Below, one piece after another: positions 38,586-48,083 of a DNA stretch of 64,000 bases. The stretch lies in assembly GCF_963556105.2 (NCBI RefSeq), contig NZ_OY829945.1, positions 601,001 to 665,000 of the forward strand, in the 5' to 3' direction. The DNA comes from an uncultured Tolumonas sp. Lineage in GTDB: Bacteria; Pseudomonadota; Gammaproteobacteria; Enterobacterales; Aeromonadaceae. Each line of letters opens with the position of its first letter. Within the stretch, counting starts at the first letter, position 1. The position numbers and the translations under genes were made by a program. The notes under the pieces were generated by a model. That model was not told the origin of the DNA. It ran no database searches and worked only from the letters and a program-made list of their open reading frames with translations.

Positions 38586-39470
38586 ATGGCATTAGTTACC
38601 GTTGCAGCCACTCAGATGGCCTGTTCCTGGGATATTGAGGGCAACGTCGCCCGGGCTGAAAAGCTGGTACGTGACGCAGCGGCGAAGGGTGCACAAATCA
38701 TCCTGATCCAAGAGCTGTTCCAGACACCTTACTTCTGCATTGACCAAAGCCCGGAACATTTCGATCTGGCGCAAACGCTGGAAGATAGCCCACTGATCCA
38801 ACATTTCTCTGCACTGGCAAAAGAGCTGGATGTCGTGCTGCCGCTGTCGTTTTTTGAACGCGCAGGCAATGCACATTACAACTCGCTGGTCATGATTGAT
38901 GCCGACGGTGAAGTGCTGGATGTGTATCGTAAAACCCACATCCCAAATGGCCCGGCTTATCAGGAAAAACAATTCTTCACCCCAGGTGATACCGGTTTTG
39001 TCGTGTGGGAAACCAAATACGCCAATGTCGGCGTTGGCATCTGCTGGGATCAATGGTTCCCGGAAACCGCGCGCAGCTTGGCGTTGTTGGGTGCTGATGT
39101 GATTTTCTTCCCGACTGCGATTGGTTCTGAACCGGCTTATCCAGAAATCGATTCACAGCCACATTGGACTCGCGTACAGCAAGGTCATGCGGCTGCCAAT
39201 ATCATTCCAGTGATCGCTTCTAACCGTGTTGGTACTGAAAAGAGCAAATTTGTCGAAGGCTTAGAAATGACCTTCTACGGTTCATCTTTTATTGCCGATC
39301 AGACTGGTGCATTGGTGCAACAGGCGGATAAGACCAGCGAATGCGTGCTGGTGCATACTTTTGATCTGGACGCGATCCGCAAACAGCGCATCAGCTGGGG
39401 TCTGTTCCGCGATCGCCGCCCGGCGATGTACAGCACTATCATGACCTCCGATGGCGAAACTTCTTGGTAA
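38586..39470 (+). CDS. aguB: N-carbamoylputrescine amidase
   Basis: A nitrilase-family hydrolase of 294 residues that turns N-carbamoylputrescine into putrescine, CO2 and ammonia. The catalytic Glu (LIQELFQTPYF), Lys (YRKTHIPNG) and Cys (GVGICWDQWFPE) are all visible. AGAAGGAG precedes the ATG. It lies just upstream of aguA, and together they form the agmatine route to polyamines. Confidence 0.96.
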   Translation: MALVTVAATQMACSWDIEGNVARAEKLVRDAAAKGAQIILIQELFQTPYFCIDQSPEHFDLAQTLEDSPLIQHFSALAKELDVVLPLSFFERAGNAHYNSLVMIDADGEVLDVYRKTHIPNGPAYQEKQFFTPGDTGFVVWETKYANVGVGICWDQWFPETARSLALLGADVIFFPTAIGSEPAYPEIDSQPHWTRVQQGHAAANIIPVIASNRVGTEKSKFVEGLEMTFYGSSFIADQTGALVQQADKTSECVLVHTFDLDAIRKQRISWGLFRDRRPAMYSTIMTSDGETSW

Positions 39471-39518
39471 GTTTTTCCTGCCAATCTCTTTCCTGACAGT
39501 AATCAAGGACATCAGGAT

Positions 39519-40611
39519 ATGACAATTAAGACAGTAACCGGCCTGCCAAAGCAGGACGGTTTTTTTTATGCCCGCCGAGTGGGCACCGCAACAAGCGGTA
39601 TGGATGATCTGGCCGTTCCGCCCTGATAACTGGCGTGAAGCCGGCAAATTCGCGCAAGCTACCTTCGCCCAAGTCGCGGAAGCGATTGCAGGGGCTACTC
39701 AGGTGTATATGGCGGTGCCAGAGCAATTTATGCCGCAGGCCAAAGCCATTATGCCTGCTGCTGTCACGTTAGTGCCGATGAACAGCGATGACTGCTGGGC
39801 TCGTGATACCGGCCCGACCGTGGTGATTAATGGTAACGGCGAATGTCGTGGTGTGGATTGGGGCTTTAACGCCTGGGGCGGCCATCATGGCGGCCTGTAT
39901 TTCCCGTGGGATCAAGATGAGCTGGTGGCGCGTCAAATGCTAGAGGTACATGGCTTTGATCGTTATGTCGCCCCCTTGATTTTAGAAGGCGGCTCGATCC
40001 ATGTGGATGGTGAAGGCACCTGCATGACTACGGCAGAATGCCTGCTGAACAAAAACCGCAATCCGCATCTGTCGAAGGCTCAGATCGAAGATTATCTGCG
40101 TGATTATTTGAACGTTACTCATTTCATCTGGTTGGAAGAGGGCGTGTATATGGATGAGACGGATGGTCACATCGATAATATGTGCTGTTTTGCTCGCCCA
40201 AGCGAAGTGATTTTGCATTGGACAGACGATGAAACTGATCCGCAATATGCGCGCTCGCAAGCGGCGTTTAAGGTGCTGTCAGAAACGGTAGATGCACAAG
40301 GCCGCAAACTGAAGATCTGGAAACTACCGCAACCAGGCCCGTTGTATTGCACAGAAGAAGAATCAGCCGGTGTGGTTGATGGCTCTGGTGTACCGCGTGA
40401 TGCGGGTGGTCGTCTGGCTGGTTCGTATGTGAATTTTCTGATCACGAACGATCGCATCGTCTATCCGTTACTCGATCCAAAAACAGATGATGAAGCGAAA
40501 GTTATTTTGCAGCAGATTTTCCCTGCGCATACTGTTGTCGGTGTACCGGCGCGTGAAATTCTGCTGGGTGGCGGTAACATTCACTGCATTACGCAGCAAA
40601 TTCCTCGCTAA
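39519..40611 (+). pseudogene. aguA: Agmatine deiminase, frameshifted near its start
   Basis: The enzyme turns agmatine into N-carbamoylputrescine. The open frame from ATG 39568 (347 residues) covers most of the family, with [12 protein letters not shown] and the catalytic Cys in [13 protein letters not shown]. It lacks the usual first residues and has no ribosome site. An ATG at 39519 with a GGA-rich site upstream begins [16 protein letters not shown], which matches the missing N terminus, but it is one base out of frame. The shift falls at eight T (39560-39567), and seven T would restore the chain to about 363 residues. This may be a sequencing error, a real mutation or slippage, and the enzyme could be intact. 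If it is a read error, annotate 39519-40611 as an ordinary gene. Confidence 0.8.
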
Positions 40612-40647
40612 TTATCGCTGCAGTTTAGGTGTGAAACAGCCGGTAGA

Positions 40648-43600
40648 TTATACCGGCTGATGTTCACGCAGCTGTTGTTCCCATAAGAGTTGCTCAAATT
40701 GCGCCGCCGGGACCGGCGGGCTCATCAGATAACCTTGATAACAATCGCAACCCTGACTTTTCAGGAAGGCGAGTTGTTCTTCGGTTTCCACCCCTTCCGC
40801 CATGACGTTTAAGCGTAATGTATGCGCCATCGCCACAATGGTCGCGGCAATTTCCATATCATCTTTTTTATGCGGAATGTCGTCGACGAAACTCTTATCG
40901 ATCTTCAGCACATCGAGTGGAAAGCGTTTTAGATAAGCGAGAGAGGAATAACCTGTACCAAAGTCATCAATAGCTAACCGCACACCCAGTTGTCGCAATT
41001 GGTTAAGGATTTCAGCCGCTTCCGTTTCATGTGTCATCAAGGCACTTTCGGTGAGTTCGAGTTCCAGATGTGCTGCCGGGAAGCCGGTTTCATCCAACGC
41101 ATTGACGACAGATTCCATTATGTTGCTGTAACGGAATTGCACCGGTGAGATATTAACCGCGAGATTGATCGCCGGCAGCCCTTTTTGTAGCCACTCATTT
41201 CCTTGTCGACATGTTTCGAAAAGCACCCATTCACCCAGTTGTTTGATTAACCCGGTTTCTTCGGCGACCGGAATAAAATTAATCGGTGCGATCAAACCAC
41301 GATTCGGATCTTGCCAACGAACGAGCGCTTCCGCGCCGATAATTCGATTACTGACAATATCCACCTGTGGTTGAAAATAAACGCGCAGTTCATTGAGTTC
41401 AATGGCGCGGCGTAAGCGTACTTCCAGATCGAGACGGCGTTCTGCTGCTAGTGTCAATTCATCCGAGAAGTAGCGGAAACAGCTGCGGCCACTGGCTTTG
41501 GCCCGATACATAGCGGCATCAGCCTGCTGTAATAAATCTTCTGGTGTATCACCATGTTCGGGATACAAGCTGATCCCAATACTGGCACCGATGATGACAT
41601 CTCGGCCATTAGGTAAATGGAAGGGAACCGTTAACAGTTGTAGTATCTCTTCTGCCATATGGTCGATAGCACTGATGTCCGGATTTCCTTCTACCAACAC
41701 AGTAAATTCATCACCACCTAAACGACAAATGGTGTCTGATTCACGAATACGTTTGCGTAAACGTAGGGCGACCTCTTGTAATAAGACATCACCAATTTGA
41801 TGGCCAAAGCTATCGTTAACATCTTTAAAACGATCCAGATCTAGCATGATTAACGCTACACGTTGTTGGCGTCTCTCAGCCAAAGCGAGAGCGTGTGCGA
41901 GGTTGATCGCCAGCAGAGAGCGATTAGGCAGTTGTGTTAGCGGATCATGACGAGCCAGATGTTCCAGTTGTGCCTCAGAGTCTTTAAGCTGGCGAATATC
42001 GGTATAGACACTGACGTAGTGTGTTAGCTGATGTTTATTGTCATGCACGCTGCTGATACTACCGATGAGCGGGATCAGCTCGCCGTCTTTCCGACGATTC
42101 CAGATCTCACCACGCCAGTAGCCGGAGGTTTTTATGGCGTGCCACATCATTTGGTAAAATTCAGTCGAGTGTTGGCCAGATTTGAATATGGCCGGCGTTT
42201 CATGCAGTAACTCTTGCTCGGTATAACCAAACAACTCTGTTAATGCCGGGTTTATTCGCAGAATATGCGATTGCGTATCGGTGATCATGATCCCTTCACG
42301 GGTATGGTCAAAGACGGTGGCCGACTGACGCAGTATCTCTTCATTGGTTTTTTGTGACGAGATATCGGTCAGGCTGCCGATATAACCGATAGTTTCGCCA
42401 TGCTCATTTTTTTCTGGTGACGCATTGATCACGAGCCATGTGCTGGGCGCATTGCCATGACTGACCTGACATTCCATTTCTCCCGCGATACCATTTAATA
42501 AGGCGGGCAACCAATGCTGTAATAACTGCTGCCGATCTTCCGCAATCAGTGCATCCAGCCAATGTGACAAATCGTCGGTTGAACATTGCAATAGTGCTGT
42601 GCCATATTCATTCAGGTAGCGTAATTTGCCGGCTAAATTCAGACGGAATATACCTACTGGTACAAAGGTGGCGAGGGTATGAAATAAGCTTTCACTTTTT
42701 TTCAGTTCTTCTTCTGCAATCTTTCGCTCGGTAATATCACTGGCCATGCTCAGCAATAACATTTCACCATTTTCATTTTGGCCTAGTGGCGCAGAATGCA
42801 TATCCCAGTAACGTTGGCTGCCATCTTTACAGTGGATGAGGTATTCACCGTTATGAACCGGTGCGGTGATGCGATGCCCATTCTCAGAAATAAGATTTGG
42901 ATTATCCGGTTGTAATGGGATCGCCACTTTCAGCCATTCACTGCGCGATGGCATATCCGTGAGATCATAACCGCTGAGCTCAGTCCAACGACTGTTCAGC
43001 GTTAATCCGGTACCCGATTCGGTATAAATCACCGTCGGGCTGGGGGAATTCATAATGGCAGAGCGGAAGCGTTGTTCACTTTCTTCTAACTGATGTTCTC
43101 GTTTGAGGTTATCCAGCGCAAAAGAGACATCTAATGCCATTTCGGTCATGGTCGCCTGCGTTTCGGCGTCGAAGAAATTTACCGTATCGGAATACAGGCT
43201 AAGTACACCGGTGATTTCATTCTTTTCGCGAATAATAAAATATCCGGCAGAAGCGATACCTGCTTTGTGGGCTATTTCATGAAATGGCTCGGTACTTGGT
43301 TCATGCTGATAGTCATTAAAGATCAGATCTTTCTGACTCATTAAAGCCTGTATCGCACCAGTGTGAGTCAGTAGTTCCGGTTGTACTTTTTTGTGTTCGG
43401 TTATCCAGCTACTGAAGCCGTTATCGTCCCCAAAGGCATGCAGGACATCAATATCATTTCTGTCTTTGTAATACTTACCAATAAATGCGAGTAACAAACC
43501 GCCATGCTCTACCGCGATTTGGCAAATCTGCTTAAATAACTCCTGCCTATCCTGACAATGCACAATTGCTTGGTTAGTTTGGGATAGCATTTCGTAGAGG

Positions 43601-45246
43601 TTTTTCTGATGCTTCAGTTGCTGTTCACTGGCTTTACGCTGCGATATATCTTCAATCACTGAAATGATAAAAGAGATGCTACGGTTTTGTGCTCTGACAC
43701 AGCGGGTATCGGCATTAACGAATATTAGCCGGCCATCTTTCCGACGTAATTGTTTTTCGCAAAGATAGCCGTCCGACAAATCTAATTCCATTTGCCGCAT
43801 CGCTTCAGCATCAGCAGCTCGGTATTCTTCTGCTGTCAGCGTCATTAACGTCTGTTCGGCCATTTCACTTTGGCTGTAGCCGAGTAAATCAGCCAGTTGA
43901 TCATTAACGCGGATCCAACGTCCAGTCTGTGTATGCGTGATGGCCATACCAAACAGTGGTAGTTCAAAAAAATGTCGTAACAGACGATCTTTTTCGCTGG
44001 TCTGACGCTGAATCTCTAACTGATTGGTGTATTGCTGCTGCCGCCATAATAGGCTAACCACAAAAATCACGATTAGTCCGGCAAAGAAAACCACCAGCGT
44101 GATCCAATAAACCAAGGTATAGAGCGGGGCATAAATTTCCGCTTGATCCTGCTGTACGAGTAAGTGCCAGCCAGAATATTTTACTGGCATATAACTGGCA
44201 ATCACGCTGTTTCCAGAAATATCCTTACCTTCATATGAGCCTGGCTCATCTGATATTGCTTGTTTTAATAGCGATGCGGTGTTCTCGTCATAGCGTCGGT
44301 CGGTGGCGTATGTATGTATGACATCATTTGCGGGTATCTGAATAAAGGCCAGTCGATCATCATGCGGCTGTAATAAGTAGGTTTTTCCAGTGTCAGCTAC
44401 CCCGTTCCAGCTCTGAAGTTGTGGTAATAAAGTGGTCTGCAAGTCTTGCGTCATAATCAAGGTGCCAACGGTCTGATTCAGACGCATATCAATCAGTGGT
44501 ACATGAATATCGAGATATAGACGGTTATTTTCATCCCAATACCAGCTGGTTTGAATTACTTTATCGCCAGTTAAAAGAGCATGCGTATCAAGTTTTCCGT
44601 GGGAGTGTGAATCAACGATGGTTTTGTGTACTGGCATATGGCCATAGATCATGCGTGGCGCATTTTTAGCATCAAGTATCGTAAGTGATTGATATTCTTT
44701 ATTTTGTTGTAGTTGTTGCAACGGCTTTTGAATGGCATCCGTTGCTTCGCTGCCACCGTAATTGATTAATGCGATAGCCTGAGCGAATGACTGATCGTTT
44801 TGCATCAATAAGCCATCCGCGATCCGCTCCTTCAACCATGTTTCGATTTGTTCGGTTTTTACGGTAGCTAAAGCAGTTAAATCACTGTGACTGTCTTGTT
44901 TTATCTGATGACCATGAATGCTGTAAACCAAAGTCGGGATCAACGGCATCAGAAGGATTTGAAAAGCAAACAACCAATACAGACGACGGGAAGAACTTGT
45001 TGTTTGTTCTTCTGTGATTTCTGTTCGTGATTTTAGATTTAACAGCAAATAGAGCAGAAAGCTGGTTAGCGCAACGAATAGGAAACCTTTACCCATAGAG
45101 AGTAATTTCAGCCATTCTCGATCTTCAATCAACCAGCTCAGTAGATTATCTGAAGCGGCGATCCATATTGCTGCAAACAACGCGTAATACAATACGATGC
45201 TTGCGGAAGAGAGAGCCCGTGATTTAACGTTCCGACTGTTTCCCAT
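40648..45246 (-). CDS. Large multi-PAS/GAF GGDEF-EAL sensor protein
   Basis: A membrane cyclic-di-GMP protein of 1532 residues. Three hydrophobic segments lie near 16-110 and one near 365-395, with a Cache-like periplasmic region between (about 110-365). The cytoplasmic part has PAS (about 415-535), GAF (550-700) and three further PAS units (715-1090). It ends in GGDEF (1095-1260, CRLGGDEFTVLVEG intact) and EAL (1270-1520, GAEALVRW, IDDFGTGYSSL, KIDKSFV intact). Both cyclase and phosphodiesterase motifs are complete. The gene stands alone between aguA (convergent) and priA. Domain limits are estimates. Confidence 0.92.
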   Translation of the reverse strand: MGNSRNVKSRALSSASIVLYYALFAAIWIAASDNLLSWLIEDREWLKLLSMGKGFLFVALTSFLLYLLLNLKSRTEITEEQTTSSSRRLYWLFAFQILLMPLIPTLVYSIHGHQIKQDSHSDLTALATVKTEQIETWLKERIADGLLMQNDQSFAQAIALINYGGSEATDAIQKPLQQLQQNKEYQSLTILDAKNAPRMIYGHMPVHKTIVDSHSHGKLDTHALLTGDKVIQTSWYWDENNRLYLDIHVPLIDMRLNQTVGTLIMTQDLQTTLLPQLQSWNGVADTGKTYLLQPHDDRLAFIQIPANDVIHTYATDRRYDENTASLLKQAISDEPGSYEGKDISGNSVIASYMPVKYSGWHLLVQQDQAEIYAPLYTLVYWITLVVFFAGLIVIFVVSLLWRQQQYTNQLEIQRQTSEKDRLLRHFFELPLFGMAITHTQTGRWIRVNDQLADLLGYSQSEMAEQTLMTLTAEEYRAADAEAMRQMELDLSDGYLCEKQLRRKDGRLIFVNADTRCVRAQNRSISFIISVIEDISQRKASEQQLKHQKNLYEMLSQTNQAIVHCQDRQELFKQICQIAVEHGGLLLAFIGKYYKDRNDIDVLHAFGDDNGFSSWITEHKKVQPELLTHTGAIQALMSQKDLIFNDYQHEPSTEPFHEIAHKAGIASAGYFIIREKNEITGVLSLYSDTVNFFDAETQATMTEMALDVSFALDNLKREHQLEESEQRFRSAIMNSPSPTVIYTESGTGLTLNSRWTELSGYDLTDMPSRSEWLKVAIPLQPDNPNLISENGHRITAPVHNGEYLIHCKDGSQRYWDMHSAPLGQNENGEMLLLSMASDITERKIAEEELKKSESLFHTLATFVPVGIFRLNLAGKLRYLNEYGTALLQCSTDDLSHWLDALIAEDRQQLLQHWLPALLNGIAGEMECQVSHGNAPSTWLVINASPEKNEHGETIGYIGSLTDISSQKTNEEILRQSATVFDHTREGIMITDTQSHILRINPALTELFGYTEQELLHETPAIFKSGQHSTEFYQMMWHAIKTSGYWRGEIWNRRKDGELIPLIGSISSVHDNKHQLTHYVSVYTDIRQLKDSEAQLEHLARHDPLTQLPNRSLLAINLAHALALAERRQQRVALIMLDLDRFKDVNDSFGHQIGDVLLQEVALRLRKRIRESDTICRLGGDEFTVLVEGNPDISAIDHMAEEILQLLTVPFHLPNGRDVIIGASIGISLYPEHGDTPEDLLQQADAAMYRAKASGRSCFRYFSDELTLAAERRLDLEVRLRRAIELNELRVYFQPQVDIVSNRIIGAEALVRWQDPNRGLIAPINFIPVAEETGLIKQLGEWVLFETCRQGNEWLQKGLPAINLAVNISPVQFRYSNIMESVVNALDETGFPAAHLELELTESALMTHETEAAEILNQLRQLGVRLAIDDFGTGYSSLAYLKRFPLDVLKIDKSFVDDIPHKKDDMEIAATIVAMAHTLRLNVMAEGVETEEQLAFLKSQGCDCYQGYLMSPPVPAAQFEQLLWEQQLREHQPV

Positions 45247-45347
45247 TCGTTTGGTTTAGCATCCTGTATGCACATTATTCCCAATCTATACCATCAGTAT
45301 TAATGTAATCAGAATGCATAGCAAATAGTCAAATTGGGATTAGCGAC

Positions 45348-47549
45348 TTATCCTGCTATTTCCAGCGGATCGACATCTAAATGCCAACGTAATGAATGAG
45401 AAATTGCCAGATTATCAATCGCGGGTAGCAGTTGTTGCAGATAGTGTTGTAAGTGCATGCGTTGTGGGCATTGCAGCATTAACAGCATCCGGTAACGTCC
45501 TGCCCGGCGCTCCATCACTGGGCTGACTGGCCCCAGTAATTGCAGATCCGGTGCGCCATAGTGATGACATATTTGTGCTGCTTGCTGCATGAATTGTTCA
45601 AGCGGCTCGCGGTTTGGGCAATCACCACGTAAGACTGCTTGGTAGCTGAACGGAGGTAGCCCCAAGGCCTGACGTTCTTGTAAACAAGTACGGGCGAAAT
45701 GGTGATAGCCGTTATTCAGTAAATCTTGCAGTAATGCATGTTCCGGGTGGTGACTTTGTAATACCACCATACCGGGCTTGCTGGCGCGTCCGGCGCGACC
45801 AGCGACCTGAACACAAAGCTGCGCTAATCGCTCTGTCGCCCTGAAATCAGCCGCAAACAATGCGCCATCAACATCTAAGATCCCCACTAAGGTGACATCG
45901 GGGAAATGATGGCCTTTCGCTAGCATCTGGGTACCCAGCAGGATCTGATATTCCTGTCGGCGAATGGCGTTGAGGTGCGCTTCCAGTTCGCCTTTGCGTC
46001 GCGTGTTATCTCGATCAATACGAATCGTTTTATAGGCAGGAAAGCGTTGTTCCAAAAATTGCGCTAGTTGTTCGGTGCCGACGCCAGAGCTAACCAGATT
46101 CTGGCTGTTACATTCCGGGCATTGATGCGGCACAGGGCGAATATGATCACAGTGATGACAATGCAGTTTTCTATCTTGCTGATGCCAGGTGTAAAACGCA
46201 TCACAATGCGGGCATGCCGCCACCCAGCCACAATCGTGACAAAGGAGTGCTGGGGCATAACCACGGCGGTTTAAAAACAACATAACCTGATTACCAGCGG
46301 CCAGTTGTTCATCCATCAGTTGTAATAGCTGGGGAGCGATACCGGCTTGTAGCGGCAGATGTTTAACATCCAGCAGATGGTGTTGTGCCGCTTGTGCTCC
46401 ACCGGCGCGTTGTGTCATTTGCAGATGATGATAACGCCCTTGTAATGCGTTATGCAGTGTTTCCAACGATGGGGTAGCCGAACCCAGCACAATCGGGATC
46501 TGTTCGCGTTGTGCGCGCATGATGGCTAAATCGCGGCCATGATAATGAAAACCTTCCTGCTGTTTAAATGAGCTGTCGTGTTCTTCGTCGACGACAATCA
46601 AGCCAAGATCTTTAAATGGCGTGAAAATAGCCGAGCGGGTGCCAATTAAAATGGCAGCTTCACCGGCCCGACAGGCCAGCCAGGTATCCAACCGTTCACG
46701 ATCATTCATGCCGGAATGTAATGTCAAAATCGGCGCATGAAAACGACGACGAAAACGGCGTAATAACTGCGGGGTCAGCCCGATCTCTGGTACTAACACT
46801 AAAACCTGTTTGCCGTGTGCCAGTACATCGCGTATCAACTGCAGGTAAACTTCGGTTTTACCTGAGCCGGTAACACCTTCCAGCAAAAAAGGGCGTTTAT
46901 AGTCAGATTGCGTGATAGCGGCTAAAACGATGGCTTGTTCACTATTGAGATAAGGTGCATCGTTTTCATGCAATAACAGATGATCAAGCCATTCGCGCGC
47001 CTGCAGATGCAGATCAAAGTGTGTAATCAAACCCTTATCGGCGAGTTGCTTTAAAACCGGTGTATCAATGCCTTGTTCGCGTAACTCGGCTGCAGGCAAG
47101 GGGCCATCTTGTAAAAAACGAAGTGCTTGTTGCTGGCGTGGTGCTCGTTTCAGTGAAGTAACATCGATTTCGTTATTGGTATTCAACTGCCAACAAGGAA
47201 TGGTTTTACGTTCGGCGAGCTCTCCTTGGCGCAATAATACCGGCAAAGCGTGATGTAATACTTCGCCCACCGGATGATGATAATAATCGGCGGCCCACAA
47301 CAGCAATTTCCATAATGCAGGCGGAAACAAACTTACTGCATCTAACTGATGTGAAAAGGGTTTCAGTTTTGTTACTGCGAGTTCACTGGTTGTTGGGTGT
47401 GCGGTAACAATGCCAACTAATTGCTGGCGGCCAAAGGGCACCAATACCCGACACCCCACTGGCGGCAGTGGTTGTGATGCGAGGTAGTCGAAGCGGCGAT
47501 ACAGCGGCACCGGCAGTGCGACCTGAATGAGCGTTAATAATTCAGACAC
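45348..47549 (-). CDS. priA: Primosomal replication restart helicase PriA
   Basis: A DNA helicase of 733 residues that reloads the replisome at stalled forks. Walker A is GVTGSGKTE, and the DEEH box is VDEEHDSSFKQQ. The zinc-binding cysteines lie in CHDCGWVAACPHCD and CHHCDHIRPVPHQCPEC. N-terminal DNA-binding residues VALPVPLYRRFDYL are typical. It is divergent from rpmE, a common arrangement. Confidence 0.97.
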   Translation of the reverse strand: MSELLTLIQVALPVPLYRRFDYLASQPLPPVGCRVLVPFGRQQLVGIVTAHPTTSELAVTKLKPFSHQLDAVSLFPPALWKLLLWAADYYHHPVGEVLHHALPVLLRQGELAERKTIPCWQLNTNNEIDVTSLKRAPRQQQALRFLQDGPLPAAELREQGIDTPVLKQLADKGLITHFDLHLQAREWLDHLLLHENDAPYLNSEQAIVLAAITQSDYKRPFLLEGVTGSGKTEVYLQLIRDVLAHGKQVLVLVPEIGLTPQLLRRFRRRFHAPILTLHSGMNDRERLDTWLACRAGEAAILIGTRSAIFTPFKDLGLIVVDEEHDSSFKQQEGFHYHGRDLAIMRAQREQIPIVLGSATPSLETLHNALQGRYHHLQMTQRAGGAQAAQHHLLDVKHLPLQAGIAPQLLQLMDEQLAAGNQVMLFLNRRGYAPALLCHDCGWVAACPHCDAFYTWHQQDRKLHCHHCDHIRPVPHQCPECNSQNLVSSGVGTEQLAQFLEQRFPAYKTIRIDRDNTRRKGELEAHLNAIRRQEYQILLGTQMLAKGHHFPDVTLVGILDVDGALFAADFRATERLAQLCVQVAGRAGRASKPGMVVLQSHHPEHALLQDLLNNGYHHFARTCLQERQALGLPPFSYQAVLRGDCPNREPLEQFMQQAAQICHHYGAPDLQLLGPVSPVMERRAGRYRMLLMLQCPQRMHLQHYLQQLLPAIDNLAISHSLRWHLDVDPLEIAG

Positions 47550-47691
47550 GGATAGTTGTTTTTTCTGCGCATATGCTTGCGGGGGTGGGGTCTATCCTAT
47601 ATCATTCTGACCCTTGAAAATATCCGTTTAATGTTTCGTGTGGTGTCTGGCTTCGGGTCAGATGGCGACACGGCCTGAATCAGAGGTTCCC

Positions 47692-47904
47692 ATGAAAGAA
47701 GGTATTCACCCAGATTACCACGAGATCACTGCTAAGTGTTCTTGCGGTCACACTTTTGTTACCCGTTCTACTGGTAAAGATCTGAACCTGGACGTATGTT
47801 CAGAGTGTCATCCTTTCTATACCGGTAAACAGAAAGTTCTGGACACTGGTGGTCGTATCGACCGCTTCAAAAAACGTTTCGCAGTACTGGGCGGCAAGAA
47901 CTAA
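47692..47904 (+). CDS. rpmE: 50S ribosomal protein L31
   Basis: A ribosomal protein of 70 residues. CSCGHTF and [10 protein letters not shown] carry the four cysteines that bind zinc, so this is the zinc-type L31. I start at ATG 47692 (MKEGIHPDY), the family start, with AGAGG before it. The frame from 47638 adds residues with no family match. An unusually long hairpin follows. Confidence 0.97.
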   Translation: MKEGIHPDYHEITAKCSCGHTFVTRSTGKDLNLDVCSECHPFYTGKQKVLDTGGRIDRFKKRFAVLGGKN

Positions 47905-47925
47905 TCTTCCCTCCAAAACGATACG

Positions 47926-47975
47926 TTTTAAATAGCACAAAGCCAACCTTCGGGTTGGCTTTGTGCTATTTAAAA
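47926..47975 (+). terminator. Exceptional 23-bp hairpin after rpmE
   Basis: A perfect 23-bp inverted repeat (47926-47948 and 47953-47975) closes on a TTCG tetraloop. No long T-run follows outside the stem, though the upper part has the form AAAGCCAACC-TTCG-GGTTGGCTTT expected of a terminator. It may also protect the mRNA end. Confidence 0.85.
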
Positions 47976-48083
47976 AAGTAAAAAAAGAAAATAAAGACTC
48001 AATCAGCCCTTGTGGTTGCATCCCGCTGATCTATCATCTGAGAAACATACCGCTGTTATTTATATTCTGCACTGGGAGTTTCT

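Noticed and set aside
40637-40659. 9-bp perfect hairpin at the end of the large GGDEF/EAL gene
   Set aside because: It spans the stop codon of that gene and has no T-run. It may be a weak convergent terminator with aguA, but I did not call it.
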